Below, piece after piece: positions 14,311 through 22,881 of a DNA stretch of 64,000 nucleotides. A model generated the notes under the pieces. The model was not told where the DNA came from. It was given only the letters and a program-made list of their open reading frames with translations, and made no database searches. Source of the DNA: Cellvibrio sp. pealriver (lineage in GTDB: Bacteria; Pseudomonadota; Gammaproteobacteria; Pseudomonadales; Cellvibrionaceae); the NCBI RefSeq assembly GCF_001183545.1, contig NZ_KQ236688.1, forward strand, positions 2,739,385-2,803,384, in the 5' to 3' direction. Numbering within the stretch: position 1 is the stretch's first letter; each line of letters begins with the position of its first letter. The position numbers were made by a program, and so were the translations under genes.

Positions 14311-16746
14311 TTAATTTCCCCTTAGCACTTCACTGGCTGGCTGACGCACAAGGCTCCACACCGATAACAGCGATGTTGCGGCGGCGAGCGCTACAATAAT
14401 GACAAACGGAAGCACCCAGCCCAGCACAGTGGAATTCAACGTGTAGGATGTTGTTTGTATCCAGATCCATAACGCAAGCAACACCACCAACGCGGCTGCC
14501 AAACCTGCGATGACCGGCATCAGGTTATCTTGAAAAATCCGCCACACAATCGTGCTTGGGCGCGCACCAATTGCCATACGGATTCCCAATTCAAAACGGC
14601 GTAAACGAACGCTGTAACTCAGCACACCGTAAATACCAATAGCGGCCAACACAAAAGCCAATAACGCCAACACCGCCGCTACGTAAGCAGCGGTTTTTTG
14701 GTGAGCAGTCAGCACCGCTAACGCATATTCCGTGGTGCGAAGATTAAAGACTTTTAATTCTGGATGAAATTTTGCGGCGGCTTGGTTAATGTCGATTGCT
14801 GTCAGGGTTTTGCCCGGCTTCATTTTAATTAATACCTCGGGCGAGTCGGATAAGGAGGCCTGGAAAAAACGCAGTGATTCGCCACGCACAGGAATTTGCA
14901 AATCTTTTACCACACCAATAATTTCAAGCCCTTGCGGATTAGTATCGCCATTGCGGTAGATGGTTTTTCCCAGCACTTGTCCGTCGGGTTGCAGAGTGCG
15001 CGCCAAGGATTCATTCACGATAACAACCCTTGCATTTTCGCGCGCTTCAGCGTTGGTAAAGTAGCGGCCCGCCACCAGCGGAATATTGATGATCTGCAAA
15101 AAAGAACCATCGCAAAAATTGGGCGTTGCCAGGATTTTTTGCTCGCCGCCAAATTCGGTTAATACGAATTGGGAAAAAGGCGCGTTGTAACTCACCGGTG
15201 AACCAATTGAAATGCCCACGGCTTCTACATCGGCACGGCTGGATAATTCCTGCTGCAAACCTACAAACATTGTCTCAAGTTCTTGCGACGACATGTCATC
15301 GCGCAGGGTTGCAACGCTCAGACGCGCCTGCAACTGATCTTTGGTTTCATAACCCAAGGGCTTATGAATTTCACGCATGCTTTGCACAAACACCTGCAAG
15401 CTCACCGTCAACAAAATGCCCGTGAGCGCGACCTGGCTTAAAATTAATAGCCAGCGCGCGCGTTTTGAAATTTGCAAACCTGTGCCTTTACCGCTGGATT
15501 GCAATACACGGTTAAGTGACCGGTAATTAATTTGACGGCTCACCAATGCAGCAAACACAAACGCCAATACCAACGCAACCAGCACCGCAAACACCACCGT
15601 CTGGCCATTCAAATGCAACTCATGCAAGCGCGGCATAAATCCGTGTGCGGCCACTTTCAGTGCGTGCAGCAATCCGTAGGCAACAATGACAGACAGCACA
15701 CAAGCCGCCAGCATCAACACAACAATTTCGCTGAGCAAGCTGCGAAAAATATGTATCGGCTGCGCACCCAATGCCGCTTGTATTGCCATAGTGCGCTCTT
15801 TATTTGCGGCGCGCGCTAAAATCAGGTTGATCACATTGGTGCCCGCAATCAGCACTAACAACATCACCCCCGCTAACATTAATAAACTCTGTTTGCTGGC
15901 CGCGCCTAAAATCAGTTCGTCCAGCGAATGTAATTTAAAACCTATGCCATCTTTTGCTGCATCGATATCCACCGCATTTTGTTTGAAACGCGCAGCCCCC
16001 TGGCTACTGATTTCATGCTCAATCGCGCTGAGGCTATAGCCTTCGTTGGGCGTAGCGACCATCATGGTGGCGATTAAATTGGTGTTCCAGTTGTCGCGGA
16101 AAGCTTCGGGATAATCGTTGTAATCAAAGGGCAACCAGATATCGGTTTCCATACCTGCCTTGCGCAGTTCGGGCTCAATAAAATCGGGGGCGGTAACGCC
16201 AATAATTTTAAATTCTATCTCCATGATATTGAGCGTTTTTCCAAGCACTTCCGGATCTAATTGAAAAATACGCTGCCAGGTGTTGTAACTGATAATCGCC
16301 ACTGGCTCCATAGCGTAAAGCTCGGCCTCTTGGTTAAAGCGGCGGCCTAATATCATGGGCACATCAAACAGATTAAAAAATTCCGGCGTAACATTCGCGG
16401 TCATTAATACCGGGCTGTCAGGTAAGCGCCGCTCAACTGAATCGGTGTAAAACACCAGCGCTTTTTGTTTCAGCTTATCGCTGGGTTGCGAATAAATATC
16501 CACCCAACTGGGATAAGGCGCGCCCTTGTCTTTCAACAATTCACCGCTGTGATAGCGCTGGCCTTTAAACACAATAATCTTGTCAGCATCGGGATACGGA
16601 AAAGGTGCGGCGAGCAATTGATAATTCAAATTAAACATTGCCACCAACGCGCCGAGCGTAATGCCGAGCGTTAATACAATAGTCACGGCATAACCGCGCG
16701 CATTGGCTAACGAGGCAAACGCGACCTTCAGGTCATAGGCGCGCAT
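14311..16746 (-). CDS. MacB-like ABC transporter permease (FtsX type)
   Basis: An 811-residue permease of the MacB/FtsX superfamily, in the double-length form with eight membrane segments. The first TM is near residues 20-42, followed by a large periplasmic MacB core (to about 280), three TM segments (about 290-430), a TM near 435-460, a second periplasmic core (to about 690) and three final TM segments. Proteins of this class do not move substrate through the membrane themselves but drive a periplasmic adaptor mechanically. I choose the ATG at 16746 because it overlaps the ATPase stop by one base (TGATG) and starts right before the first TM; the longer frame would lie inside the ATPase gene. 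It is the last gene of the adaptor-ATPase-permease operon. Confidence 0.88.
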   Translation of the reverse strand: MRAYDLKVAFASLANARGYAVTIVLTLGITLGALVAMFNLNYQLLAAPFPYPDADKIIVFKGQRYHSGELLKDKGAPYPSWVDIYSQPSDKLKQKALVFYTDSVERRLPDSPVLMTANVTPEFFNLFDVPMILGRRFNQEAELYAMEPVAIISYNTWQRIFQLDPEVLGKTLNIMEIEFKIIGVTAPDFIEPELRKAGMETDIWLPFDYNDYPEAFRDNWNTNLIATMMVATPNEGYSLSAIEHEISSQGAARFKQNAVDIDAAKDGIGFKLHSLDELILGAASKQSLLMLAGVMLLVLIAGTNVINLILARAANKERTMAIQAALGAQPIHIFRSLLSEIVVLMLAACVLSVIVAYGLLHALKVAAHGFMPRLHELHLNGQTVVFAVLVALVLAFVFAALVSRQINYRSLNRVLQSSGKGTGLQISKRARWLLILSQVALTGILLTVSLQVFVQSMREIHKPLGYETKDQLQARLSVATLRDDMSSQELETMFVGLQQELSSRADVEAVGISIGSPVSYNAPFSQFVLTEFGGEQKILATPNFCDGSFLQIINIPLVAGRYFTNAEARENARVVIVNESLARTLQPDGQVLGKTIYRNGDTNPQGLEIIGVVKDLQIPVRGESLRFFQASLSDSPEVLIKMKPGKTLTAIDINQAAAKFHPELKVFNLRTTEYALAVLTAHQKTAAYVAAVLALLAFVLAAIGIYGVLSYSVRLRRFELGIRMAIGARPSTIVWRIFQDNLMPVIAGLAAALVVLLALWIWIQTTSYTLNSTVLGWVLPFVIIVALAAATSLLSVWSLVRQPASEVLRGN

Positions 16747-17450
16747 CACGCCACCACCTTCATGATTTGGGTATCGATAATTTTTCCGTCGAGTAAATGT
16801 AATTTGCGACTGGCCATATCGGCGTAGCGCGGGTCGTGCGTCACCATACACAAGGTGGTTCCCTGTGCATTCAGTTGTTGCAGCATTTCCATAACTGCAT
16901 CGCCGTTGCGTGAATCCAGGTTGCCTGTTGGTTCATCCACCAACAGCAATGCAGGGTTGCCGACCAACGCGCGGGCGATAGCAATACGCTGTTGCTGGCC
17001 ACCGGAAAGTTGATTAGGTTTGTGCTGTGCGCGATGCGCCATATCCACTATTTGCAAACACTCCACCACTTTTTGTGCAATCGCTTTCTCACCCATTTTT
17101 TGGCGGCGATAGCGCAGCGGCAGCGCAATGTTGTCAAACACCGACAGCTCATCAATTAAATTAAACGACTGAAAAATAAAACCGATTTTTTCATTGCGGA
17201 TATAGGCTGCGTCACTCAAGCTTAAGCGGCTCACGTCGTGATCACCAATAGAATATTGGCCGCTTGTTGGCATATCCAATAATCCCAGTAGCGACAACAG
17301 GGTTGATTTTCCACAGCCGGATGGCCCGCAAATAGAAACGAAATCGCCTTTATAAATGTCCAGATCAATGCCGCGCAGTGCATGGGTTTCCATGTCTTCT
17401 GTGCTGTAGACTTTGGTGATCCCGGTCATCTTGAGAGTCAGTTCACGCAT
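16746..17450 (-). CDS. ABC transporter ATPase (MacB/LolD type)
   Basis: A 234-residue nucleotide-binding protein with intact motifs: Walker A GPSGCGKST, Q-loop FQSFNL, signature LSGGQQQR, Walker B LLLVDEPTGNLD and the H-loop VTHDPRYA. The ENIGF/IFQSFNLI region and DEPTGNLDS are typical of the family that powers MacB- and LolCDE-type mechanotransmission machines. It works with the permease encoded directly downstream and the adaptor upstream (53-bp gap). AAAGGAAATACC precedes the ATG. Confidence 0.93.
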   Translation of the reverse strand: MRELTLKMTGITKVYSTEDMETHALRGIDLDIYKGDFVSICGPSGCGKSTLLSLLGLLDMPTSGQYSIGDHDVSRLSLSDAAYIRNEKIGFIFQSFNLIDELSVFDNIALPLRYRRQKMGEKAIAQKVVECLQIVDMAHRAQHKPNQLSGGQQQRIAIARALVGNPALLLVDEPTGNLDSRNGDAVMEMLQQLNAQGTTLCMVTHDPRYADMASRKLHLLDGKIIDTQIMKVVA

Positions 17451-17503
17451 GGTATTTCCTTTGAAATAAATTATTAAACATTATTTAATCCGCGATCTTT
17501 TAT

Positions 17504-18751
17504 TTAATCCACTATCTGAATGCTATTCACATCGTGAAGGCGCGTCATATCCGACAAAATAAAACGATCATGCTCATGTGCGCCTTTTGTAATCTGGATA
17601 TATTTTCCGGCATCGGCACCAAAACCTAACTCTTGTCGCTCGGCCGATTTATTGTTATCGGCCAACCGGAATAGCGCGTGTTGGCTGTAGTGCTGCACAT
17701 TCACCGGGCGCTCGATAAATAACGTATCGCTAATGTGGCCGGTCACGATGGTGGCATCCACACTTAATTCAGGCCGTGCCGATGCAGGCACACCTTCGGT
17801 AAACGCAATCTCTACTTCAATGGTGCCATCGCGCACTTCTGGCGTGATGCGTGTGAGAACGCCCGCTGCTTGCTCGCGACGAGTGTTAATACTTGCGGCC
17901 TGGCCTACTTTAAGTTGCTCCGCTCTAGATTGCGGTACACGGATTAGCGCTTTTAAATCTTTATCGCTACCGACCAACGCCAATTCTTGCCCGGCAATCA
18001 CACTCTGCCCCAATTCAACCGGCATCCGCTGCACAACGCCTTCAATTCCAGCGCGCACAATTAAACGATCCGCTCGCTGCTGCATATTTTGGTAATGGGT
18101 ATCGGCCTGGTTAATTTGCTCTTGCTGAATAATCAGCGCTTCGTGCATCACTTCTTTAAGTTGCTCGATACGTTGCGTTTGCAAATTCACTCGCTCTTGC
18201 ATTTGCTCCAGCTCCAGCAAAGTCGTTTTATATGCGAGCATTGATACTGCGCCGCCCGCTAATTTTTTTTCTGCCTCGCTGCGCAGCTGTACCGATTTAA
18301 ACCCGGCGGTTAATTCTGCCAACACCGCTTGCTCGGCTAACAACTCGCGCTGGTTATTTAATTTCAGCCGCCGCAAATTGGCATGTTCTTGCGTTAAGGC
18401 CATGTTGGCTGCTTTGACTTCCTGTACGAGTTCGGGATTATTCAAGCGCAAAATAATGCTGTCGGCGTTTACTTCTGCACCTGAGCGCAACAATACTTCT
18501 GCTACTGTTGCGGGTGTTAATGCGGTGATCAAGGTTTGTTTGTCGGAGCGCAGTACGCCGTAACCATCCACAGTGATTTGCAGATCACCGCGCTGCACTG
18601 CGGCCGATACCAATGTACTGCGTTCCAATTTCTGTTGCCCCGCGGGTTGCATAATTGCCACAGCGAGTAAAACAAAAACGATCAATACAGCAACACCAAT
18701 CAATATGGGCCGATTGAAACGGGGGGGAGCTTTAGGTTTAACAATATCCAT
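17504..18751 (-). CDS. HlyD-family periplasmic adaptor of the ABC export system
   Basis: A 415-residue membrane-fusion protein. It has a cytoplasmic proline-rich N-terminus, one TM segment (PILIGVAVLIVFVLLAVAI, about residues 15-33), a lipoyl-like half-motif, a long coiled-coil hairpin rich in Leu/Gln/Glu (about 100-230), and beta-barrel domains behind it. It should bridge the inner-membrane ABC complex to an outer-membrane channel encoded elsewhere. In-frame starts also exist at 18787 and 18844, but the sigma-54 promoter at 18788-18804 would begin the transcript near 18777, which leaves the ATG at 18751 as the usable start. Its ribosome-binding site is weak. It is the first gene of the leftward operon. 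Confidence 0.85.
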   Translation of the reverse strand: MDIVKPKAPPRFNRPILIGVAVLIVFVLLAVAIMQPAGQQKLERSTLVSAAVQRGDLQITVDGYGVLRSDKQTLITALTPATVAEVLLRSGAEVNADSIILRLNNPELVQEVKAANMALTQEHANLRRLKLNNQRELLAEQAVLAELTAGFKSVQLRSEAEKKLAGGAVSMLAYKTTLLELEQMQERVNLQTQRIEQLKEVMHEALIIQQEQINQADTHYQNMQQRADRLIVRAGIEGVVQRMPVELGQSVIAGQELALVGSDKDLKALIRVPQSRAEQLKVGQAASINTRREQAAGVLTRITPEVRDGTIEVEIAFTEGVPASARPELSVDATIVTGHISDTLFIERPVNVQHYSQHALFRLADNNKSAERQELGFGADAGKYIQITKGAHEHDRFILSDMTRLHDVNSIQIVD

Positions 18752-18787
18752 AAGGTGTATTTTGTAGTCGCGATAGAGTGCAGGCAT

Positions 18788-18804
18788 TACAAAGTCTGTG
18801 CCAA
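18788..18804 (-). promoter_or_regulatory. Sigma-54 promoter of the ABC export operon
   Basis: On the minus strand the sequence reads TTGGCACAGACTTTGTA. It matches the RpoN consensus YTGGCACGRNNNTTGCW at all but two positions, with GG and G(T) exactly 12 bases apart. Transcription would start near 18777, 26 nt before the adaptor ATG. The neighbouring NtrC-type activator gene supports it. Confidence 0.75.
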
Positions 18805-18863
18805 AACCTAAGACGTTGATTTTTATCGCTTTGGTTTTAGTCACTGCAAAAATTCACGCACAT

Positions 18864-18899
18864 GCGTCCGATATCGGACGCTGAATTCCGGAATCGGAC
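18864..18899. promoter_or_regulatory. Two tandem palindromes, probable activator sites
   Basis: GCGTCCGATATCGGACGC (18864-18881) is a perfect palindrome. TTCCGGAATCGGAC (18886-18899) is a second, imperfect copy agreeing with its core at 11 of 14 positions. Centres are 20 bp apart, two helical turns, at about -95 and -115 from the predicted start. That position and pairing are typical of enhancer sites for NtrC-family activators. Confidence 0.7.
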
Positions 18900-18954
18900 G
18901 CGTGTAAATCTGTGGATGTATGTGGATGTGTGCAGGGGAATATGTGGGTGTAAA

Positions 18955-20226
18955 TCAGGATGGAGAAGGCTCAAATTGGATAAGCGCACAAGCACCTTGT
19001 CCGCTAGAGTTGTTGGCTAACGTCAGATGCCCGCCCATCTGCTCGATGATATGTCGGCTCAAACTTAGGCCTATGCCTTGCCCTTGATGTTTGGTACTGT
19101 AAAAGGGCACAAATAAATTATCGGGATTCGCGATGCCCTGCCCTGCATCGATAATGCGAATCTCACTGCCCTGCTCACGCTGTGAAAAAATCATTTCAAT
19201 CGTACCGGGTGGGCTGCCCGCTTCAATCGCATTTTTAATCAAGTTGATCAGCACTTGCTGCAACAAGACTGAATCCACCCACAATTCGGTTTGCAATCCT
19301 TTTGCACGCAATTGTGCATCGGGAAATAGCGCTGCAAGGCGCTGGAATAACGCGCTTGCCTGCAACCACTGGTACTGCACATGCAGAGGTTTATGCAACT
19401 CGGCGTAGCGGCTGACAAAATCCTGCAAATGCTGGCAGCGTTCGCCAATTAATTCCAGGGCTTGCTGCTCGCGCTCGCCGGCTAATTTCCCTTGCAAACT
19501 TTGGCTTAGCGCCGCAACCGGCGTGAGTGAATTGCGAATTTCATGGCTTAAAATGCGAATGAGTTTTTGCCAGGCTTCCACCTGATTTTCACGCAAGACC
19601 GACTGGATATTAATAAAGACCAACAATTGGTAACTCTGGCCTTGATCGAGAAAGCGGCTATGGCGAATTTGCCACTGTTGCGCTTTGGCAGCGTCTTTAA
19701 ATTGCCACTCCGGTTCTGCAATTAAACCCAGCAATGAAGGCGATGCGTGGCGCATGGTCTGCCAAGGGCTGCCGAATAAATCCGCAAAGGCCGCATTGGC
19801 ATAACTCAATTGCACGCGATGATCGAATACCACAATCGGTGTATTTAATTGATCAATCAAGCGATACAACAAAAAGAGTTGTTGGTCGTAATCCGTTTTA
19901 TTGCGCTGTAATGACTCGCCCAGCGCAGTCACTTGCTGATGGAATTCAGCCACTTTTCCCTGGGCGAAAACCGGTTTTGCGTGCAGGCTGTAATCCTGGT
20001 TTTGCAGCGCCTCCAATTGCACACTGGCGCGACGAAATGCACTGAAAATTGCGCGATAAATACGGCGGAATACCATTCCATTAAACACAAGCAACAATAG
20101 CGCAACCAGCAAGACTTGCCATACCTGCAATGCAAACAATAAAAATGCACAGCACACTAATTGCAATAACAGACCGACAATAAACGCGACCTTGAGCTTG
20201 GCCTCTAATGAATTAATTCGCCACAT
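18955..20226 (-). CDS. Sensor histidine kinase of the NtrC-type system
   Basis: A 423-residue membrane kinase. Two hydrophobic segments lie close together at residues 11-55 with almost no periplasmic loop, so the signal is probably sensed in the membrane or cytoplasm. A PAS-like domain follows (about 115-210; TPIVVFDHRVQLSYANAAF). The dimerisation helix carries H228 in LSHEIRNSLTP, and the ATPase part has the N box (LINLIKNAIEAG), G1 (DAGQGI) and G2 (GQGIGLSL). Its start overlaps the end of the regulator gene by 14 nt, so the two form one operon. It should phosphorylate the adjacent NtrC-type regulator. Confidence 0.92.
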   Translation of the reverse strand: MWRINSLEAKLKVAFIVGLLLQLVCCAFLLFALQVWQVLLVALLLLVFNGMVFRRIYRAIFSAFRRASVQLEALQNQDYSLHAKPVFAQGKVAEFHQQVTALGESLQRNKTDYDQQLFLLYRLIDQLNTPIVVFDHRVQLSYANAAFADLFGSPWQTMRHASPSLLGLIAEPEWQFKDAAKAQQWQIRHSRFLDQGQSYQLLVFINIQSVLRENQVEAWQKLIRILSHEIRNSLTPVAALSQSLQGKLAGEREQQALELIGERCQHLQDFVSRYAELHKPLHVQYQWLQASALFQRLAALFPDAQLRAKGLQTELWVDSVLLQQVLINLIKNAIEAGSPPGTIEMIFSQREQGSEIRIIDAGQGIANPDNLFVPFYSTKHQGQGIGLSLSRHIIEQMGGHLTLANNSSGQGACALIQFEPSPS

Positions 20227-21577
20227 TGTGTTTCTCTAACCGGCGATACAATGACGATTTGGTGATACCCAATAAATCCGCCGCTTTTTGTTTATTGCCA
20301 TTGCATTCCTGCAGCGCTTGATTGATTAACTGCAACTCGGCTGATTCGAGCGTCATCATCGGCAAGGAATTATTTGCTGCAGCGGTTTTGGTGTGTGCAC
20401 TCACCGGCAAGCTCAATTGCAGCGCGGTTAATTCGCCCTGCTGTGTAAGTAATACCGCGCGCTCCATCATATGGCTCAGCTCGCGCACATTACCCGGCCA
20501 GGAATAAGCCTGCAGGGCTTTCAATGCACAGGCAGATAACACCAGTTCAGGTTTGCGATAACGCTGGCCGTGTTTTTTAACAAAAAACGCTGCCAACACC
20601 GCAATGTCTTCCGGACGTTCGCGCAGCGATGGCACACGGAATTCGAGCGTGTTCAAGCGATAATACAAATCCTGCCGAAATGAGCCCTCAGCGATCATCG
20701 CCGCAAAATCGCCATTGGTCGCGCTAATGATACGCACATCGGTGCGCTGGGTTTGGCTGGAGCCCAGCATTTCAAATTCACCCGATTCCAACACGCGCAA
20801 TAATTTTGCCTGCTGCGCGGGCGCGATGGTGGCAATCTCATCCAAAAATAAACTGCCGCCTTTGGCCAATTCAAAACGGCCAATGCGCTGCTCTTTTGCA
20901 TCGGTAAACGCGCCTTTTTTGTGGCCGAAAAATTCGCTCTCAAATAGCGATTCCGGTATCGCGCCTAAATTGACCGAGATAAATGCATGGGCCGCGCGAT
21001 GGGAATTCACATGAAGCCAATGCGCCAGCTGGCTTTTGCCAGTGCCATTTTCGCCGGTCAGTAAAATATTGGCATCGGTCGCAGCCACTGCAGCAAGCTG
21101 TTGCATGAGTTGGTTCATGGCATCGCTCTGCCACACCAATTCAGGGGCTGCGCCTTCCAGACGCTGGCTGAGCGCGCGGTTTTTTCGGTTTAGCGTTTGC
21201 AATTGCAACTGCTGTTGCAGCACTTGATGTAAGCGCTGGTTGTTCCAGGGTTTTTCAATAAAATCGCCCGCGCCTAATTGCATGGCACGAACGATCAATT
21301 CGGTATTGGACCACGCGGTCATCGCGACCACCGGAATATCCAACGCCTGTTGTTGCAACCAACCCAGAAATGCCAGACCTTCATCGCCAGAAGTGGTATC
21401 CAACCCGAAGTTCATATCCAGCAAAATCAGATCCGCTTTCTGTTGCGCCAACCAGGTTTTTGCATGCGCAGGGGATTCAGCTTCCGCTACTGCAAAACCA
21501 AAATCTTCCAATACAAAGCGCGCCGAAAGTCGGACTTCGCGTTTGTCTTCTATGACTAAAATCGTGGATGCGTGCAT
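20213..21577 (-). CDS. NtrC-family sigma-54-dependent response regulator
   Basis: A 454-residue activator with the three classic parts. The receiver (1-125) has D54 in LILLDMNFG as phosphorylation site and FIEKPW with the conserved Lys. The AAA+ domain (about 145-370) has Walker A GENGTGKS, the sigma-54-contacting GAFTDA loop and GGSLFLDEI as Walker B. The C-terminal Fis-type helix-turn-helix is NKQKAADLLGITKSSLYRRLEK. With the kinase encoded immediately downstream it forms a two-component system. Its most likely target is the ABC export operon, which has a sigma-54 promoter and two palindromic sites less than 100 bp from the end of the kinase gene. Confidence 0.95.
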   Translation of the reverse strand: MHASTILVIEDKREVRLSARFVLEDFGFAVAEAESPAHAKTWLAQQKADLILLDMNFGLDTTSGDEGLAFLGWLQQQALDIPVVAMTAWSNTELIVRAMQLGAGDFIEKPWNNQRLHQVLQQQLQLQTLNRKNRALSQRLEGAAPELVWQSDAMNQLMQQLAAVAATDANILLTGENGTGKSQLAHWLHVNSHRAAHAFISVNLGAIPESLFESEFFGHKKGAFTDAKEQRIGRFELAKGGSLFLDEIATIAPAQQAKLLRVLESGEFEMLGSSQTQRTDVRIISATNGDFAAMIAEGSFRQDLYYRLNTLEFRVPSLRERPEDIAVLAAFFVKKHGQRYRKPELVLSACALKALQAYSWPGNVRELSHMMERAVLLTQQGELTALQLSLPVSAHTKTAAANNSLPMMTLESAELQLINQALQECNGNKQKAADLLGITKSSLYRRLEKHNVAN

Positions 21578-21757
21578 GACAACCCGTTGCGTTCTCAGGA
21601 TGGAATAATTCGCATTCTAAGCGCAATCAGGATGAGAGACGGAATTTTTTATGGCGGGAGCTGTTAGGACAAGAACAAAACAACATCAAAACAACAGCAG
21701 AACAGGAGCAAATAAATACGCAATGGGACAGGGCACTGCAGCATCATGTCTGTACCC

Positions 21758-21787
21758 GCATGACAGATACAACAGCCTCTGTCATGC
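21758..21787. repeat. 10-bp perfect inverted repeat
   Basis: GCATGACAGA (21758-21767) and TCTGTCATGC (21778-21787) are separated by 10 nt. It lies 20 bp past the 3' end of the PEP-CTERM gene. There is no T run on either side, so it may be a terminator without U tract, an RNA-stabilising hairpin or a protein site. Confidence 0.6.
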
Positions 21788-21806
21788 AGGATCAGTTAAC
21801 CAAAGG

Positions 21807-22679
21807 TTATGCGCGACGGCGCGCGATACCTAAACCAAGCAAGCCCAAACCGAACATCAACAATACTGATGGCTCGGGAACTTCTACCTTGGGAGGAGTA
21901 ATACCAAAAACATCCTGTACGTTAGCGGTGGGAATATTCCCCGCCAGGATACGCACTTGGTCGAACACCATGCCGTCACCCAAGATCCAACTAAAGTTTC
22001 CTGCAGAGATAAAGTTACCGCGCATTGCACCAACAAAGTCGCCGTTCACTTGAGCCAAGCCTGAGCCATACATGTTGAAGAGCACGTTGTCGGCGCTGAC
22101 TCCGTCCAGAATGATGCCGGCATCACAGCCGATAAATGCATCTTTACAGAGGAAAAAATCGTTTGAAACGTTAATGACGAATTGGTCGCTCGCACTCCCT
22201 TTCAACGTCAGATTTTTACCATTATTCAAATTGATGCTGCCGTTAATGTTGAAGACATTGAGGCTTCCGGTAGCGTTAAGAGTGGTAGAGTCATTGATGG
22301 CACCTAGGTTTGTACCTGTCTTACCCAGATTGAGCGCTTGTGTCGATGCGGCACCGATATCGGCAAATATCGCATCCCACTCTGCATCGCTCAATGTGCG
22401 GGTTTCACCGGTAACCACCAAGCCTGGCGCAGCATTGATGAATCCACCGTGTAAATCGCCTTCAATGATAGTGCCTGGCGCAGCACCAACTACCCAGCGA
22501 GCACCTACGTTGCCGTATACATGCGAGGCAGATCCGAGATTTAAGGAACCTTGGGGAATTTGACCTGCACTGAGCAACGTGTAGTGCTGTGCCAAGCCCA
22601 GATCGACAGGCACCGCAAATGCAGCGCTTGAGGTTAATACACACGCCATTACGGCGGATTTAAAAATTTGCTTAATCAC
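21807..22679 (-). CDS. PEP-CTERM sorted secreted protein
   Basis: A 290-residue exported protein starting at GTG, with AAGGTG upstream. A Sec signal peptide (cleaved after AFA) is followed by about 230 residues rich in Asn, Gly and Ser with repeated short beta phrases (SLNVFNINGSINL, LKGSASDQFVINV, VLFNMYGSG). These recall choice-of-anchor A-type adhesin domains. The C-terminus is a full PEP-CTERM signal: VPEPS, a hydrophobic stretch, then ARRRA. Such proteins are cut and sorted by an exosortase (not in this window) and usually join an extracellular polysaccharide matrix. The predicted sigma-54 promoter upstream fits the PrsK/PrsR type of control described for PEP-CTERM genes. Confidence 0.82.
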   Translation of the reverse strand: MIKQIFKSAVMACVLTSSAAFAVPVDLGLAQHYTLLSAGQIPQGSLNLGSASHVYGNVGARWVVGAAPGTIIEGDLHGGFINAAPGLVVTGETRTLSDAEWDAIFADIGAASTQALNLGKTGTNLGAINDSTTLNATGSLNVFNINGSINLNNGKNLTLKGSASDQFVINVSNDFFLCKDAFIGCDAGIILDGVSADNVLFNMYGSGLAQVNGDFVGAMRGNFISAGNFSWILGDGMVFDQVRILAGNIPTANVQDVFGITPPKVEVPEPSVLLMFGLGLLGLGIARRRA

Positions 22680-22784
22680 ATGAACACCTTTGGTTGATTG
22701 TCAGGCCTCATGCCGTATTTATAAGATTTGTATGTAAGAGATTTTGTTTTAATAAGTAGTGGCCATTACGGCGACGTTTAAATC

Positions 22785-22800
22785 AGCAATTTTTGCACCA
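22785..22800 (-). promoter_or_regulatory. Sigma-54-like promoter of the PEP-CTERM gene
   Basis: The minus strand reads TGGTGCAAAAATTGCT: GG and GC are exactly 12 bases apart (GG-N10-GC) and the TTGC box is perfect, though TGGCAC is replaced by TGGTGC. The predicted start lies near 22774, about 95 nt before the GTG. Confidence 0.5.
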
Positions 22801-22881
22801 TTTTGGGAAGACCCCACAAAAACAGTGACTTAGATCACATTAAGGATTTTACGGATGACAACGTTGTAAAACAAGCCGACG

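Noticed and set aside
18752-18844. Longer N-terminus for the HlyD-type adaptor
   Set aside because: It would start at or upstream of the predicted sigma-54 promoter, so those codons would not be on the transcript.
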